A stretch of 64,000 nucleotides of DNA from Pseudomonas sp. SCA2728.1_7 (GTDB lineage: Bacteria; Pseudomonadota; Gammaproteobacteria; Pseudomonadales; Pseudomonadaceae): NCBI RefSeq assembly GCF_018138145.1, contig NZ_CP073104.1, positions 248,001 through 312,000 on the forward strand. Reading direction: 5' to 3'. Within the stretch, counting starts at the first letter, position 1. Every line of letters begins with the position of its first letter. This document shows, in pieces, positions 42,929-51,587 of this stretch. The translations under genes and the position numbers were made by a program. Below the pieces are notes generated by a model. It worked only from the letters and a program-made list of their open reading frames with translations. It had not been told where the DNA came from and ran no database searches.

Positions 42929-43216
42929 TTATCGCTTTGCGCATGTTTCGATGTCGGCTTGAGTGGTTATCTCTGAGTCGATGCCTAATCTGTATTTACA
43001 ATAATCGATGATGTCTTGTCGCTGCTCATTCGTGAGTTTTTCTATACGTCGATAATTTCCGTCATTCGCATGGATGTTGAAAAACTGCATTCGAAAGGTC
43101 GGATGCTTTTTGATGAAATATATTCGAGTGATTTCGCTGTCCGAAACTTCGTTATAGAAGCCTGTGCTCAGAATAAGCGAAAGCGAAATTAGAGAAGCGA
43201 ACATCAAATATCTCAT
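42929..43216 (-). CDS. small exported or membrane-anchored hypothetical protein
   Basis: ATG 43216 follows AAGG and gives 95 residues. The start MRYLMFASLISLSLILSTGFYNEV is a signal or anchor helix. The rest is charged, with two cysteines (IIDYCKYRLG and IETCAKR) and INTHAN/DGNYRRIEKLTNEQRQD. A longer start at 43246 lacks a ribosome site. Not recognised. Confidence 0.5.
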   Translation of the reverse strand: MRYLMFASLISLSLILSTGFYNEVSDSEITRIYFIKKHPTFRMQFFNIHANDGNYRRIEKLTNEQRQDIIDYCKYRLGIDSEITTQADIETCAKR

Positions 43217-43314
43217 ACCGGCCTTGGCTTGAGTGATGGTAATCATTCTGTCTTCGTGCGCATGTCTGATCAACCGTCCATGACGGCATCTCGGCCGTCA
43301 TGGAGGAATTTTCG

Positions 43315-43677
43315 TTACTCCGTTGGCACCACGTTATCCAACGCCCGATTCACCGCCAACTCCCCAAGCATTACCACCTGCGCAATGCCTTGCAATGTCT
43401 TGCGTGCCGGTCCGTGAACCAGCCCGATCACATCCCCAAGCATCACCGAAGCCGAGCCGAGTGATTCACTGGCATTCACCAGCAATTCCTCAGTCTTGGT
43501 GTTCGGGTTGGCGATAAACATCTTGTTGGTTTGGTACGGGGTGAGCATGATTTCCGGGGCAGGGCCGAGGTAGTGGGAGAGGGCGCGGTCGACGGCTTCG
43601 TTGAATTTCTTGGCGTCTGGGGATTCGTCGCCCGCAATCGGATCGATTTCTGGCGGATTCGGCGTAATTTTGAACAT
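43315..43677 (-). CDS. DUF6124 family protein, copy 2
   Basis: A 120-residue paralogue of 7690-8052, with the same length, the same MFKITPNPPE start, the shared LLVNASESLGSA core, and the near-identical end LQGIAQVVMLGELAVNRALDNVVPTE. The middle (about residues 15-75) is diverged. A CAGGAG ribosome site precedes ATG 43677. It has a homologous long leader RNA. Function unknown; the retained leader suggests the RNA and the protein form one unit. Confidence 0.8.
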   Translation of the reverse strand: MFKITPNPPEIDPIAGDESPDAKKFNEAVDRALSHYLGPAPEIMLTPYQTNKMFIANPNTKTEELLVNASESLGSASVMLGDVIGLVHGPARKTLQGIAQVVMLGELAVNRALDNVVPTE

Positions 43678-44016
43678 AGATGAAACTCCTGGGAAACGAT
43701 TAAGGAGCCATCACACTTCGCTACCAAACGAGGGGTGGCGGCCATGCACAGGTTGGTAGACCGGCCCAGGAGCCCGGCGCGTCCGAGGACGCCCTACGCA
43801 TGGCCACCATAAAGCGGAGATCAGAAAAACGATCTCTGCGAAAGGTGCGCAATGCGCCTGGGAAAGTCGGGCTACCAAACCCGATCACTGCTATTCAGTG
43901 ACCGACCCACAATAGAACCCGCATCCAAGGCGCACAAGCCGGCGGATTCTGGCGTAGTCGTAGGCAACGGCGCAAGGCGTTGTAGGTTGGGATGACGTAA
44001 CTTGAGGTGTCTTTAA
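43678..44016 (-). promoter_or_regulatory. conserved structured leader RNA of DUF6124 gene, copy 2
   Basis: The order of parts matches copy 1: GTTAC/GACACCTC block (43997-44016), 56-base near-identical block (43930-43985), hairpin TCACTG/CAGTGA (43885-43901), CGGG/CCCG hairpin with loop UUUGGUAG (43872-43879), helix strand 43797-43808, GC hairpin (about 43777-43792), CUACCAA (43753-43759), return strand 43737-43749, second UUUGGUAG (43721-43728), AGGAG, ATG. Compared with copy 1, the three loop elements and the helices changed in a way that keeps pairing. Confidence 0.75.
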
Positions 44017-44139
44017 ACAAAGTCCGGGAATTGCTTCAACAGGGCAGTTCGAGCTGTTTTTGCGATGTCTTTGTGGACTGGAGGAGCGGGAGCCGTTTCG
44101 CGATCCATCGGGGGCAAGCTCTCTCGCTACAGGGGGGAG

Positions 44140-44700
44140 TTAATTCGCCAGCGAAATCAGCGTGTCGATCACATTGATCGGCACATAAATCAGCGTAATC
44201 GCCGCATACGCTTTACGCGACCGAGCCATAAACGCGCCAATCGGCAACACAATCATGATCACATCCAGCAACCCCCAAAGCGCCACCGGCGATGCCTCAA
44301 ACAACGTGACATTAACGATCAGCCCCAAGCACAGATACGTGGACAGCGACAGCAATGCATAGCGCCCATCCTGTTCGAAATACACGCGCAATCCGTTCTG
44401 CTCATCCTCACTGCGGCTCGGCAGCAGCAACGCCGCCGTGACGAACAGCGACAGTGTCAGCATCACCAACAATAGAAATTCGAGAAACGAGAAGCTCTGT
44501 TTCACCGCCGACAGTGCGTTGACGGCCCACCAGAATTGCAGCTGCATGGTAAACAGCATCACCGCCCAGACCAGTGCCACCCAATCTGGCTTGGCTACTC
44601 GGCGGATGCGGAACACCGTCAATGCGCCGAGCAGCAGGCGGGTGACGGAGAGTCCGAGGATCATCGAGAGGACGGTGGCGACGATTGGGAAGTTGCTCAT
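44140..44700 (-). CDS. hypothetical integral membrane protein
   Basis: A 186-residue protein with five hydrophobic segments. It begins with PIVATVLSMILGLSVTRLLLGALTVFRIRR, where GLSVTRLL recurs in a family of bacterial membrane proteins of unknown function. A short charged loop (LPSRSEDEQNGLRVYFEQDGRY) sits before the fourth helix. No partner or motif points to a role. Confidence 0.65.
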   Translation of the reverse strand: MSNFPIVATVLSMILGLSVTRLLLGALTVFRIRRVAKPDWVALVWAVMLFTMQLQFWWAVNALSAVKQSFSFLEFLLLVMLTLSLFVTAALLLPSRSEDEQNGLRVYFEQDGRYALLSLSTYLCLGLIVNVTLFEASPVALWGLLDVIMIVLPIGAFMARSRKAYAAITLIYVPINVIDTLISLAN

Positions 44701-44890
44701 CTTGCCTCTCGTGAACTCGGTTTTGGCTGTAATGGTGTTCTGGGCAGACTAGGTGGGGCAGGTAGGACCGTCAAACGTGGCTGTGCGGTTGGGTTGGCAG
44801 AAAACGCCTGTAGAGCCTTGCTGCGCGGAGGTAATGGATTAGGATGCCCGCAGGCTGGAATGGATCTTCTCGACTAAGGATGTGTGGTTT

Positions 44891-45256
44891 ATGGAATCTG
44901 CTTTTACGCAAGTCACCGAGCGTTTGCACAACCGCCGCTTCTGCGTGGCGAACAACGCTCAGGGCTTATCCGATGCGCGCACGGTGTTTGAATACTTCGT
45001 CGAAGGCGCGGCGGTTTGGGGGACTTATGCGGGTGGGCATATTCGCATGGGCAACCAGGTTGGGCGGGTGACCGGGCCTGACAGTATCGAGCTGCTTTAT
45101 CAGTGCATCACCACGGATGGCGAGATCCGCGCGGGTTGGTCGCGGGGTGTGGTGGGGGTTGATGAGGCGGGGCGGACGACGTTGCGGTTTGTGTGGGGTT
45201 GGTTGTCGGGGGCCGAGGGGGGCGGGGAGTCGAGTTATGTTGAGGTGGTCGCTTAG
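44891..45256 (+). CDS. small hypothetical protein
   Basis: The 121-residue protein is mostly beta: LHNRRFCVANNAQGLSDARTVFEYFVEGAAVWGTYAGGHIRMGNQVGRV, RFVWGWLSG, SSYVEVVA. Proteins of this shape (FxYxQxGxxVWAxYxGGxIRxG) are often annotated as 'N-acetylglutamate synthase', a name without real support. AAGGA lies 12 bases upstream. Function unknown. Confidence 0.5.
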   Translation: MESAFTQVTERLHNRRFCVANNAQGLSDARTVFEYFVEGAAVWGTYAGGHIRMGNQVGRVTGPDSIELLYQCITTDGEIRAGWSRGVVGVDEAGRTTLRFVWGWLSGAEGGGESSYVEVVA

Positions 45257-45319
45257 CGATGGGGCATCTTGTGATTATCGCGTGCTGCTCGGCACTAATC
45301 TTTCAACGCAAGGATGGCT

Positions 45320-45616
45320 ATGTCTGTAGATCTTGATGAGTTGCTGGAACGTGTCACCGATGAGCAATCGTTCATCGATTTCGTCGCGGCGCTGGGTGCT
45401 GATTTCTCCCGTGAGCGGGCACTGGAGAAGGCGACACCATCGTCTGCTTATCAGGCGGGTGCGTTAGGCTGGGAAAATGGATCGGTCGATACGTTTCTTG
45501 ATGCTGCGGCTGCTTGGGCGATGGCTACTTCGAGGAGTGCTCAGGCGGATGCTGCCGTTTCTAATGTCTGGCAACGGTGCGCGGAGATTTTGTTGGCTGG
45601 GAAGTTTTACGAGTGA
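45320..45616 (+). CDS. DUF7660-like small protein
   Basis: ATG 45320 sits six bases after AAGG; ATG 45314 is too close. The 98-residue protein runs VDLDELLERVTDEQSFIDFVAALGAD ... LGWENGSVDTFLDAAAAWAMATSR ... NVWQRCAEILLAGKFYE. The GWEN...FL-AA-AWA and C-terminal GK-YE are the pattern of the DUF7660 family, a small family of unknown function sometimes found near toxin-immunity loci. Confidence 0.65.
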   Translation: MSVDLDELLERVTDEQSFIDFVAALGADFSRERALEKATPSSAYQAGALGWENGSVDTFLDAAAAWAMATSRSAQADAAVSNVWQRCAEILLAGKFYE

Positions 45617-45752
45617 GGCTCGCAGATCATCCGCTTTAGGCCTGCATTTTTTTGATAAGAAAACGCCCAAGGGTTTGGCGTGTCCTGGATGGTTAGGACC
45701 GCTTACTGCCTTGGGCGAGATGGGCGCAGATCAGGTGGGTGCAATGTAGACG

Positions 45753-46367
45753 TCAACTCTTCGCCATCACATCCCACGTCCGCATCACCTGCGTAATCGC
45801 CGCATCAATGCTCTCAATCGGCGTGTCATCCCGAGCAAGGATGGAAATCCCCTGCAGGAAACTGTCGAACACCGTCGCCATGGCGGCGGCGTTCGTGTCG
45901 TCCGCTAACAGTCCTTCACTCACACCACGCTCGACACACGCCACAATCCCCGCGCGGGTTCGGGCGCGGGAGTGGGTGAGGGCTTGAGCGACGTGGGCAT
46001 TTTCCGGACTCGGCGCGCTCATGACGCCGAGGGTGACCATGCAGCCTTTGGGGTGGCCGTCGTCGCATTGCATGCGTGCTGACTGGCGCAGTGCGGTTTC
46101 GAGGGCTTGGCGTGGCGGCAGACTTTCGTCCCACAGGCATTCGGTGACTTGGGCGAAGGTCGCGAGGTAACGCTGCACGCATTCGTCGAACAGGGCTTCT
46201 TTGGAGCCGAACGCGGCGTAGAAGCTCGGTGCGGAAATGCCGCCGCCCAGTTCAGCCTTCAACAGTGAAAGGGATGTCGAGTCGTAGCCGTGTTGCCAGA
46301 ACAATTGCATGGCCTGGTTGACGGCGTCGTCGCGATCGAATGCGCGGGGGCGGCCGGTTCTGGCCAT
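45753..46367 (-). CDS. TetR family transcriptional regulator
   Basis: ATG 46367 gives a 204-residue regulator. The HTH is at the N-terminus: DRDDAVNQAMQLFWQHGYDSTSLSLLKAELGGGISAPSFYAAFGSKEALFDECVQRYL (residues ~10-65). The ligand domain (MQCDDGHPKGCMVTLGVMSAPSPENA) has the GCM/GCL pattern of AcrR/NemR-like repressors. It is divergent from the MFS gene by 131 bases, the standard layout for a repressor and its efflux pump. Confidence 0.88.
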   Translation of the reverse strand: MARTGRPRAFDRDDAVNQAMQLFWQHGYDSTSLSLLKAELGGGISAPSFYAAFGSKEALFDECVQRYLATFAQVTECLWDESLPPRQALETALRQSARMQCDDGHPKGCMVTLGVMSAPSPENAHVAQALTHSRARTRAGIVACVERGVSEGLLADDTNAAAMATVFDSFLQGISILARDDTPIESIDAAITQVMRTWDVMAKS

Positions 46368-46400
46368 AGCAAAGACTCCTCGGAAAGTGATTTGGATACT

Positions 46401-46471
46401 AGTCGATACATAAGTCGTTGACAACGTGCCTCGGCTGCCGCCAGTATTTTATATCGATCGGTACGCAAGTC
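46401..46471. promoter_or_regulatory. divergent TetR/MFS promoter with repeated operator-like sites
   Basis: TCGATACATAAGTC (within 46401-46416) recurs as TCGGTACGCAAGTC (46458-46471), in the gap between the two divergent genes. A TTGACA occurs at about 46418. These are probable binding sites of the TetR protein. Confidence 0.45.
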
Positions 46472-46498
46472 TGAATTTCCAAACTCAAGGAGTTTCCC

Positions 46499-47716
46499 GT
46501 GACACCTTCATTGACTCTAACGGCGGCGCCCAAACGCCTGCCCATCGGTGCGCTGCTGGCGCTGGCCATGACCGGTTTTATCTGCATCGTCACCGAAACC
46601 CTGCCCGCCGGGCTGTTGCCGCTGATCAGTGATGGTCTGGCGATTTCACCTTCCATGGCCGGGCAGATGGTCACCGCGTACGCGCTGGGCTCGGTGCTGG
46701 CGGTGATCCCGATGACCATCGCCACGCGCGGGTGGCGTCGACGCAATGTGTTGTTGCTGACCATTGTTGGTTTTCTGTTGTTCAACTCGATTACGGCGTT
46801 GTCGTCGCACTATGGCGTGACGCTGGTGGCGCGTTTCTTTGCGGGGGTGGCGGCAGGGTTGGCGTGGAGTTTGTTGGCCGGTTATGCGCGGCGGATGGTC
46901 GAGCCGGATCAGCAGGGCAAGGCGTTGGCACTGGCCATGGTCGGCACGCCGATCGCCTTGTCACTGGGCGTGCCGCTCGGCACTTGGCTGGGTGGCCTCG
47001 TCGGGTGGCGCACGACGTTCGGGTTGATGTCGGCCCTGACCCTGATGCTGATTGTCTGGGTATTGGTGAAGGTGCCGGACTATCCGCCGCAGCCTGCGCA
47101 TCAGCGCCTGTCGTTGCGCCGCGTGTTGACTACGCCGGGTGTGCGGCCGGTGCTGGCGGTGGTGATCAGCTGGATGCTGGCGCACAACATTCTCTACACC
47201 TACATCGCACCGTTTGTGGCGCCGGCGGGGTTGGCGGATCGCGTGGATCTGGTGTTGTTGGTATTTGGTCTCGCGGCGTTGGCGGGGATTTGGTTGACGG
47301 CGAAACTGGTTGAGCCGCTGTTGCGCAAGACCGTTCTGGTGAGTCTGGCCACGTTTGCACTGGTGTGCGTAGGGTTCGGCTTTTACGGACGGGTGCCGGA
47401 GGTGATTTATCTGGGCGTGTTGGTGTGGGGATTGAGTTTTGGCGGTGCGGCGACGCTGTTGCAGACGGCTCTGGCGGATGCGGCGGGGGATGGCGCAGAC
47501 GTGGCGTTGTCGTTGAATGTGGTGGCGTGGAATAGCGCGATTGCAGGCAGCGGGGTGGTCGGCGGGGTGCTGTTGGATCGATGGGGAGTTGCCGCTTTCC
47601 CATGGGCGATGGTGGTGTTGGTGGCGGTGGGGTTTGTGATTGCCTGGAGTGCTCGGGCGCATGGGTTCAGAGCGGGGCCGCGTGGGGCGGGAGCGGCGGC
47701 CGTGGTTGGGCACTGA
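46499..47716 (+). CDS. MFS transporter (drug/sugar efflux type)
   Basis: GTG 46499 follows AAGGAG. The 405-residue protein has twelve membrane helices. TETLPAGLLPLISDGLAISPSMAGQMVTAYALGSVLAVIP is the DHA1/AraJ-like helix 1-2 motif, and GTPIALSLGVPLGTWLGGLVGWRTTFG is the helix-5 antiporter-like motif. It likely exports a drug or sugar-like compound with protons. Control by the divergent TetR regulator is expected. Confidence 0.9.
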   Translation: MTPSLTLTAAPKRLPIGALLALAMTGFICIVTETLPAGLLPLISDGLAISPSMAGQMVTAYALGSVLAVIPMTIATRGWRRRNVLLLTIVGFLLFNSITALSSHYGVTLVARFFAGVAAGLAWSLLAGYARRMVEPDQQGKALALAMVGTPIALSLGVPLGTWLGGLVGWRTTFGLMSALTLMLIVWVLVKVPDYPPQPAHQRLSLRRVLTTPGVRPVLAVVISWMLAHNILYTYIAPFVAPAGLADRVDLVLLVFGLAALAGIWLTAKLVEPLLRKTVLVSLATFALVCVGFGFYGRVPEVIYLGVLVWGLSFGGAATLLQTALADAAGDGADVALSLNVVAWNSAIAGSGVVGGVLLDRWGVAAFPWAMVVLVAVGFVIAWSARAHGFRAGPRGAGAAAVVGH

Positions 47717-47743
47717 AGGTTTTTCAACGCCGCTCATTTTTTG

Positions 47744-47871
47744 AAGTGCGCAAGAAGTTGCGCAGTGACTTTCTTTTTTTCTCGGGTGAATGCTCTGTAG
47801 CCCACGTCGTTATTGGCCTCCAGCCAAGTGCGCAACTTCTTGCACACCACTGCGCAAGAAGTTGCGCACTT
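47744..47871. repeat. three copies of palindrome-like GTGCGCAAGAAGTTGCGCA
   Basis: TGCGCAAGAAGTTGCGCA occurs at 47746-47764 and 47851-47871, and its reverse complement at 47826-47844. Copies 2 and 3 form an 18-bp stem that could end the MFS transcript. Together they could also act as repeated binding sites ahead of hcp. No gene lies in 47717-48038. Confidence 0.7.
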
Positions 47872-48038
47872 CTCTTGGTTTTTCATCGGCTTAGCGTCAA
47901 GAAAAGTGAATCGATGGCCGCAAAGCCTTGATCTGTATGGGTTGCATGAAAGCTGGCATGAAGTTTGATGGCTCAAGGCCACTCCGGTGAGCAATGGTGC
48001 CCGCCGGGTACGTCTTTTTGAGCAAGGAGAGCATCCCC

Positions 48039-48554
48039 ATGGCAACACCAGCGTACATGTCCGTCACTGGCGAAAAACAAGGCCTGATCACTGCAGGCGC
48101 TTTCACCGCTGACTCCGTAGGCAACACCTACCAGGAAGGCCACGAAGACCAGGTTATGGTTCAGGCTTTCACCCACGACGTGATCATCCCGCGTGACCCG
48201 CAATCCGGTCAGCCAACCGGCCAGCGCGTGCACAAGCCAGTTGTGATCACCAAGGTCTACGACAAGGCTTCGCCTCTGCTGCAAGCGGCGCTGACTTCCG
48301 GCGAGCGCATGAGCGAAATCGTTATCCAGTGGTACCGCACTTCTGCTCAAGGCACCCAAGAGCACTACTACACCACCAAACTGGAAGACGCGATCATCGT
48401 CGCCATCAACAACAAGATGCACAACTGCCAGGATCCGGGCAATTCGCATTTCACCCACCTGGAAGAGGTGCAGTTCACCTACCGCAAAATCACCTGGACC
48501 CACGAAGTTTCCGGTACTTCGGGTTCGGATGACTGGCGTGCGCCAGTCGTTTAA
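48039..48554 (+). CDS. hcp: Hcp family type VI secretion tube protein
   Basis: ATG 48039 follows AAGGAG. The 171-residue protein has the Hcp fold: YMSVTGEKQGLITAGAFTADSVGNTYQEGHEDQVMVQAFTHDVIIPRDPQSGQPTGQRVHKPVVITKVYDKASPLL and SHFTHLEEVQFTYRKITWTH. Hcp hexamers form the T6SS tube and can carry effectors inside. It heads an orphan island (hcp, vgrG, rhs, immunity, PAAR) with no sheath or baseplate genes in the window, so it depends on a T6SS encoded elsewhere. Confidence 0.95.
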   Translation: MATPAYMSVTGEKQGLITAGAFTADSVGNTYQEGHEDQVMVQAFTHDVIIPRDPQSGQPTGQRVHKPVVITKVYDKASPLLQAALTSGERMSEIVIQWYRTSAQGTQEHYYTTKLEDAIIVAINNKMHNCQDPGNSHFTHLEEVQFTYRKITWTHEVSGTSGSDDWRAPVV

Positions 48555-48680
48555 TTACGGCTGATGGTTGTACCGCCCCGATCGGCATCGCTGGTCGGGG
48601 CGCAATCACTTCTAAAGAATTTTTTGCCAATAGCCCCTTGAGGGCTGTTGCGCGTCGCAGCACTGCGCGAGGAACAAGGG

Positions 48681-51587
48681 ATGTTCTCACCGGCCAACCA
48701 GCCTCATTTCAATCTGACCGTCGATGGCATCGACAGCGACTTCCAGGTGCTGTCGTTCACCGGTCGTGAGGCCCTCAACACGCCGTTCGAATTCGAGCTG
48801 GAACTGGTCAGTGAAAAGGCCTCGATCAACCTCGAAAGCGTGCTGCACAAACTGGCGTTTCTTCAGCTGTCGCCAACCGGCACTGGCATTCACGGGCTGG
48901 TCTACAGCATCGCCCAGGGCGAGGCGGGCAAGCGCCTGACCCGATACAAGATCTCCCTGCGCCCACAACTGGCCTACCTCGCGCACCGGGTCAATCAGCG
49001 CATTTTCCAGCAGATGACCGTGCAGCAGATCATCAGCAAGGTCTTGGAAGAACACGGCATCCTCGCCAGCGATTACCACTTCCAGCTCAGCGCGATTTAT
49101 CCCGAGCGCATTTACTGCGTGCAGTACGACGAGTCGGACCTGGATTTCATTCAGCGCCTGTGCGAGGAGGAGGGGATTCACTACCACTTCCAGCACACCG
49201 CCAGCGGCCACAAACTGACCTTCGGCGATGACCAGACGGTGTTCCCGAAACTCGCGCCAGTGGCCTATCAGCAGGACTCCGGGCTGGTTGCCGACAAACC
49301 GGTGGTCAAGCGCTTCGGCCTGCGTCTGGCCACCCGCACCAGCCGCACCACGCGCCGCGATTACGACTTCGTCAAACCGAAAATCGAGCTGGAAAGCGAC
49401 GCCAAGAGTTCGGCTCAGCCAGACCTCGAAGACTACGATTACCCGGGCCGTTTCGTTGATCGCGAGCGCGGTAAACACCTGGCCAATCGCGCACTGGAAC
49501 GTCATCGCAGCGACTATCGTCTGGCCGAGGGTAATAGCGATCAGCCGATTCTGGTCAGCGGGCATTTCCTCGCCCTGACCGACCACGCGAACTCGACCTG
49601 GAACGATCTCTGGCTGCTCACCGAGATCTTTCACGAAGGCAAACAACCGCAGGTGCTGGAAGAGTCGGTGACCAGCGACACCACCGACCTCAAGGACGAT
49701 TTTCACCAGGGCTACCGCAACCGCTTCAGCGCGATCCCGTGGGACGTGCCGTACCGTCCGCCGCTCGATCACCCGAAACCGAAAGTCCTCGGTACACAAA
49801 GCGCCGTGGTTTGCGGTCCCGAGGGTGAAGAGATCTACTGCGACCAGTACGGCCGGGTGAAGGTGCAGTTCTTCTGGGATCGCGAAGGCAAGCACGACGA
49901 CATGACCAGTTGCTGGATGCGTGTCGCGTCGAGCTGGGCAGCCGAGACTTTTGGTTCGATCAACATTCCGCGTGTTGGCATGGAGGTGTTGATCACCTTC
50001 CTCGAAGGCGATCCCGATCAGCCGCTGATCACCGGTTGCCTGTACCACGGCGCCAATCTGCCGCCGTACAAACTGCCGGATTTCAAGACCCTGGCCACGG
50101 TCAAGAGCAAGGAATACAAGGGCAGTCGCGCCAACGAACTGCGCATCGACGACACCACCAGCGAGATCAGCATTGCGCTGCGCAGTGACCACGGTGCGAG
50201 TGCGATCAACCTCGGTTACCTGACCCATCCGCGCCCGAGCGGTGGTCAGCCGCGTGGTGAAGGTTTTGAGTTGAGAACCGATCGCCACGGCGCCGTGCGT
50301 GCGGCGGCCGGTCTGCTCATCACCACCGAACCACGGCCGAACGAATCCAAGCACCACAAGGATCTGCCGGAAACTGCCGAGCGTCTCGCCACGGCCAGCG
50401 ATCAGCAGGATGGCTTCGCTGTACAAGCCAAAGAGTTACAGGCCCAAGAGGCTGGCGATCAGGACGACGTCGCCAAAGCGCTGCATGCCCAGCATCAAGG
50501 CGTGCTCGGCAGTGGCCCGGCCAACCTCACCGCCAACGAATTCCCCGAGTTCACCGAGCCGCATCTGGTCCTCGCCAGCCCGGCCGGCATCGCCCTGACC
50601 ACGCCGCGCTCCAGCCACATCGCCACCGGCGAACACCTGGCGCTTAGCAGTACCGGTCACACCAGCCTGTCGATTGGCAAACGCCTGCTGGCCAGCGCCA
50701 GTCGTGGCATGCGCCTGTTCGTGCAGAGCATGGGCTGGCGGCTGGTCGCCGCCTCCGGCGACATCGACGTGCGCGCACTGAAGGACAGCATCAACCTGCT
50801 GGCCAAACTCAACATCACTGCCAACGCCGATCGCATCACCATCACCGCGAAAACCGAACTGGTGATTCAGGGCGGCGGCAGCGCGACGACTTACAACGCC
50901 GGCGGCATCACCCACGCCACCAGCGGCCCGTACACCGCGCACGCGGCGAACTTTGCCTACACCGGCGCGAAAAGTCTCGCCGGGGTATTCCCGGAACCAC
51001 CGAAACCCGGCAAGGGCAACCTTGAATTGTTCAACCAGTACGCCGGGCGTCAGGGCATCAAGGAAGGCGATTACGAAGTCATCGATGCGCTGGGCAAAAG
51101 CATCAAGGGCAAGCTCGACGGCAAAGGTTTTGCCAGCGTCGCCGGCGCTGCGCCGGGGCCGGCGCGCGTGTTGTTCGGCAAGGATCCGGCGGACACCTGG
51201 AGCGATGGCAGTTACATCGGCAAACCGGAGTGGCCGTTGAATCCGCCGGGGGCCGAAGACGTGCCGAGTCAGGTGCAAGCAATGGTCGCTCAAGTGTTGC
51301 CGAGCAAGAGTTGGGACCTGTTGGAGAAGGGCAAGGACATGGCGCAAACAGGGATGAGTGCGATGCAGACGGCGCAAGGTGCGATGCAAACGGCGCAGCA
51401 AGTGAAGGGTGTGGTGCAGGGCGGCGTGGCCGGCTTGCCGAAATTGGCGAGTGCGGCCATGCCGAGTGCGTCGGGGATTTTGGGGGCGGCGGGTAAGGCC
51501 GGCAAGTTGCCGAGCCTGCCTGCACCGAGTCTGCCAAAACCTTCCTTGAGAACCCCGGGCCTGCTGGCGGGTGAGATGCTGTCATGA
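48681..51587 (+). CDS. vgrG: VgrG type VI secretion spike protein
   Basis: A 968-residue protein from ATG 48681 (AGGA upstream). The gp27/gp5-like core is complete: FQVLSFTGREALNTPFEFELELVS, YRISLRPQLAYLAHRVNQRIFQ-like start, CEEEGIHYHFQH, GPEGEEIYCDQYGRVKVQFFWDREG, VGMEVLITFLEGDPDQPLITGCLYH. A DUF2345-type region follows (ASPAGIALTTPRSSHIATGEHLALSS...). The last ~100 residues are a low-complexity Met/Gln/Ala/Gly tail that may fit the Rhs cargo. The stop overlaps the Rhs start by four bases (ATGA), so the two are made together. Confidence 0.95.
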   Translation: MFSPANQPHFNLTVDGIDSDFQVLSFTGREALNTPFEFELELVSEKASINLESVLHKLAFLQLSPTGTGIHGLVYSIAQGEAGKRLTRYKISLRPQLAYLAHRVNQRIFQQMTVQQIISKVLEEHGILASDYHFQLSAIYPERIYCVQYDESDLDFIQRLCEEEGIHYHFQHTASGHKLTFGDDQTVFPKLAPVAYQQDSGLVADKPVVKRFGLRLATRTSRTTRRDYDFVKPKIELESDAKSSAQPDLEDYDYPGRFVDRERGKHLANRALERHRSDYRLAEGNSDQPILVSGHFLALTDHANSTWNDLWLLTEIFHEGKQPQVLEESVTSDTTDLKDDFHQGYRNRFSAIPWDVPYRPPLDHPKPKVLGTQSAVVCGPEGEEIYCDQYGRVKVQFFWDREGKHDDMTSCWMRVASSWAAETFGSINIPRVGMEVLITFLEGDPDQPLITGCLYHGANLPPYKLPDFKTLATVKSKEYKGSRANELRIDDTTSEISIALRSDHGASAINLGYLTHPRPSGGQPRGEGFELRTDRHGAVRAAAGLLITTEPRPNESKHHKDLPETAERLATASDQQDGFAVQAKELQAQEAGDQDDVAKALHAQHQGVLGSGPANLTANEFPEFTEPHLVLASPAGIALTTPRSSHIATGEHLALSSTGHTSLSIGKRLLASASRGMRLFVQSMGWRLVAASGDIDVRALKDSINLLAKLNITANADRITITAKTELVIQGGGSATTYNAGGITHATSGPYTAHAANFAYTGAKSLAGVFPEPPKPGKGNLELFNQYAGRQGIKEGDYEVIDALGKSIKGKLDGKGFASVAGAAPGPARVLFGKDPADTWSDGSYIGKPEWPLNPPGAEDVPSQVQAMVAQVLPSKSWDLLEKGKDMAQTGMSAMQTAQGAMQTAQQVKGVVQGGVAGLPKLASAAMPSASGILGAAGKAGKLPSLPAPSLPKPSLRTPGLLAGEMLS

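Noticed and set aside
48687..50426. 579-residue open frame opposite vgrG
   Set aside because: Shadow of vgrG; no ribosome site, no recognisable domain.
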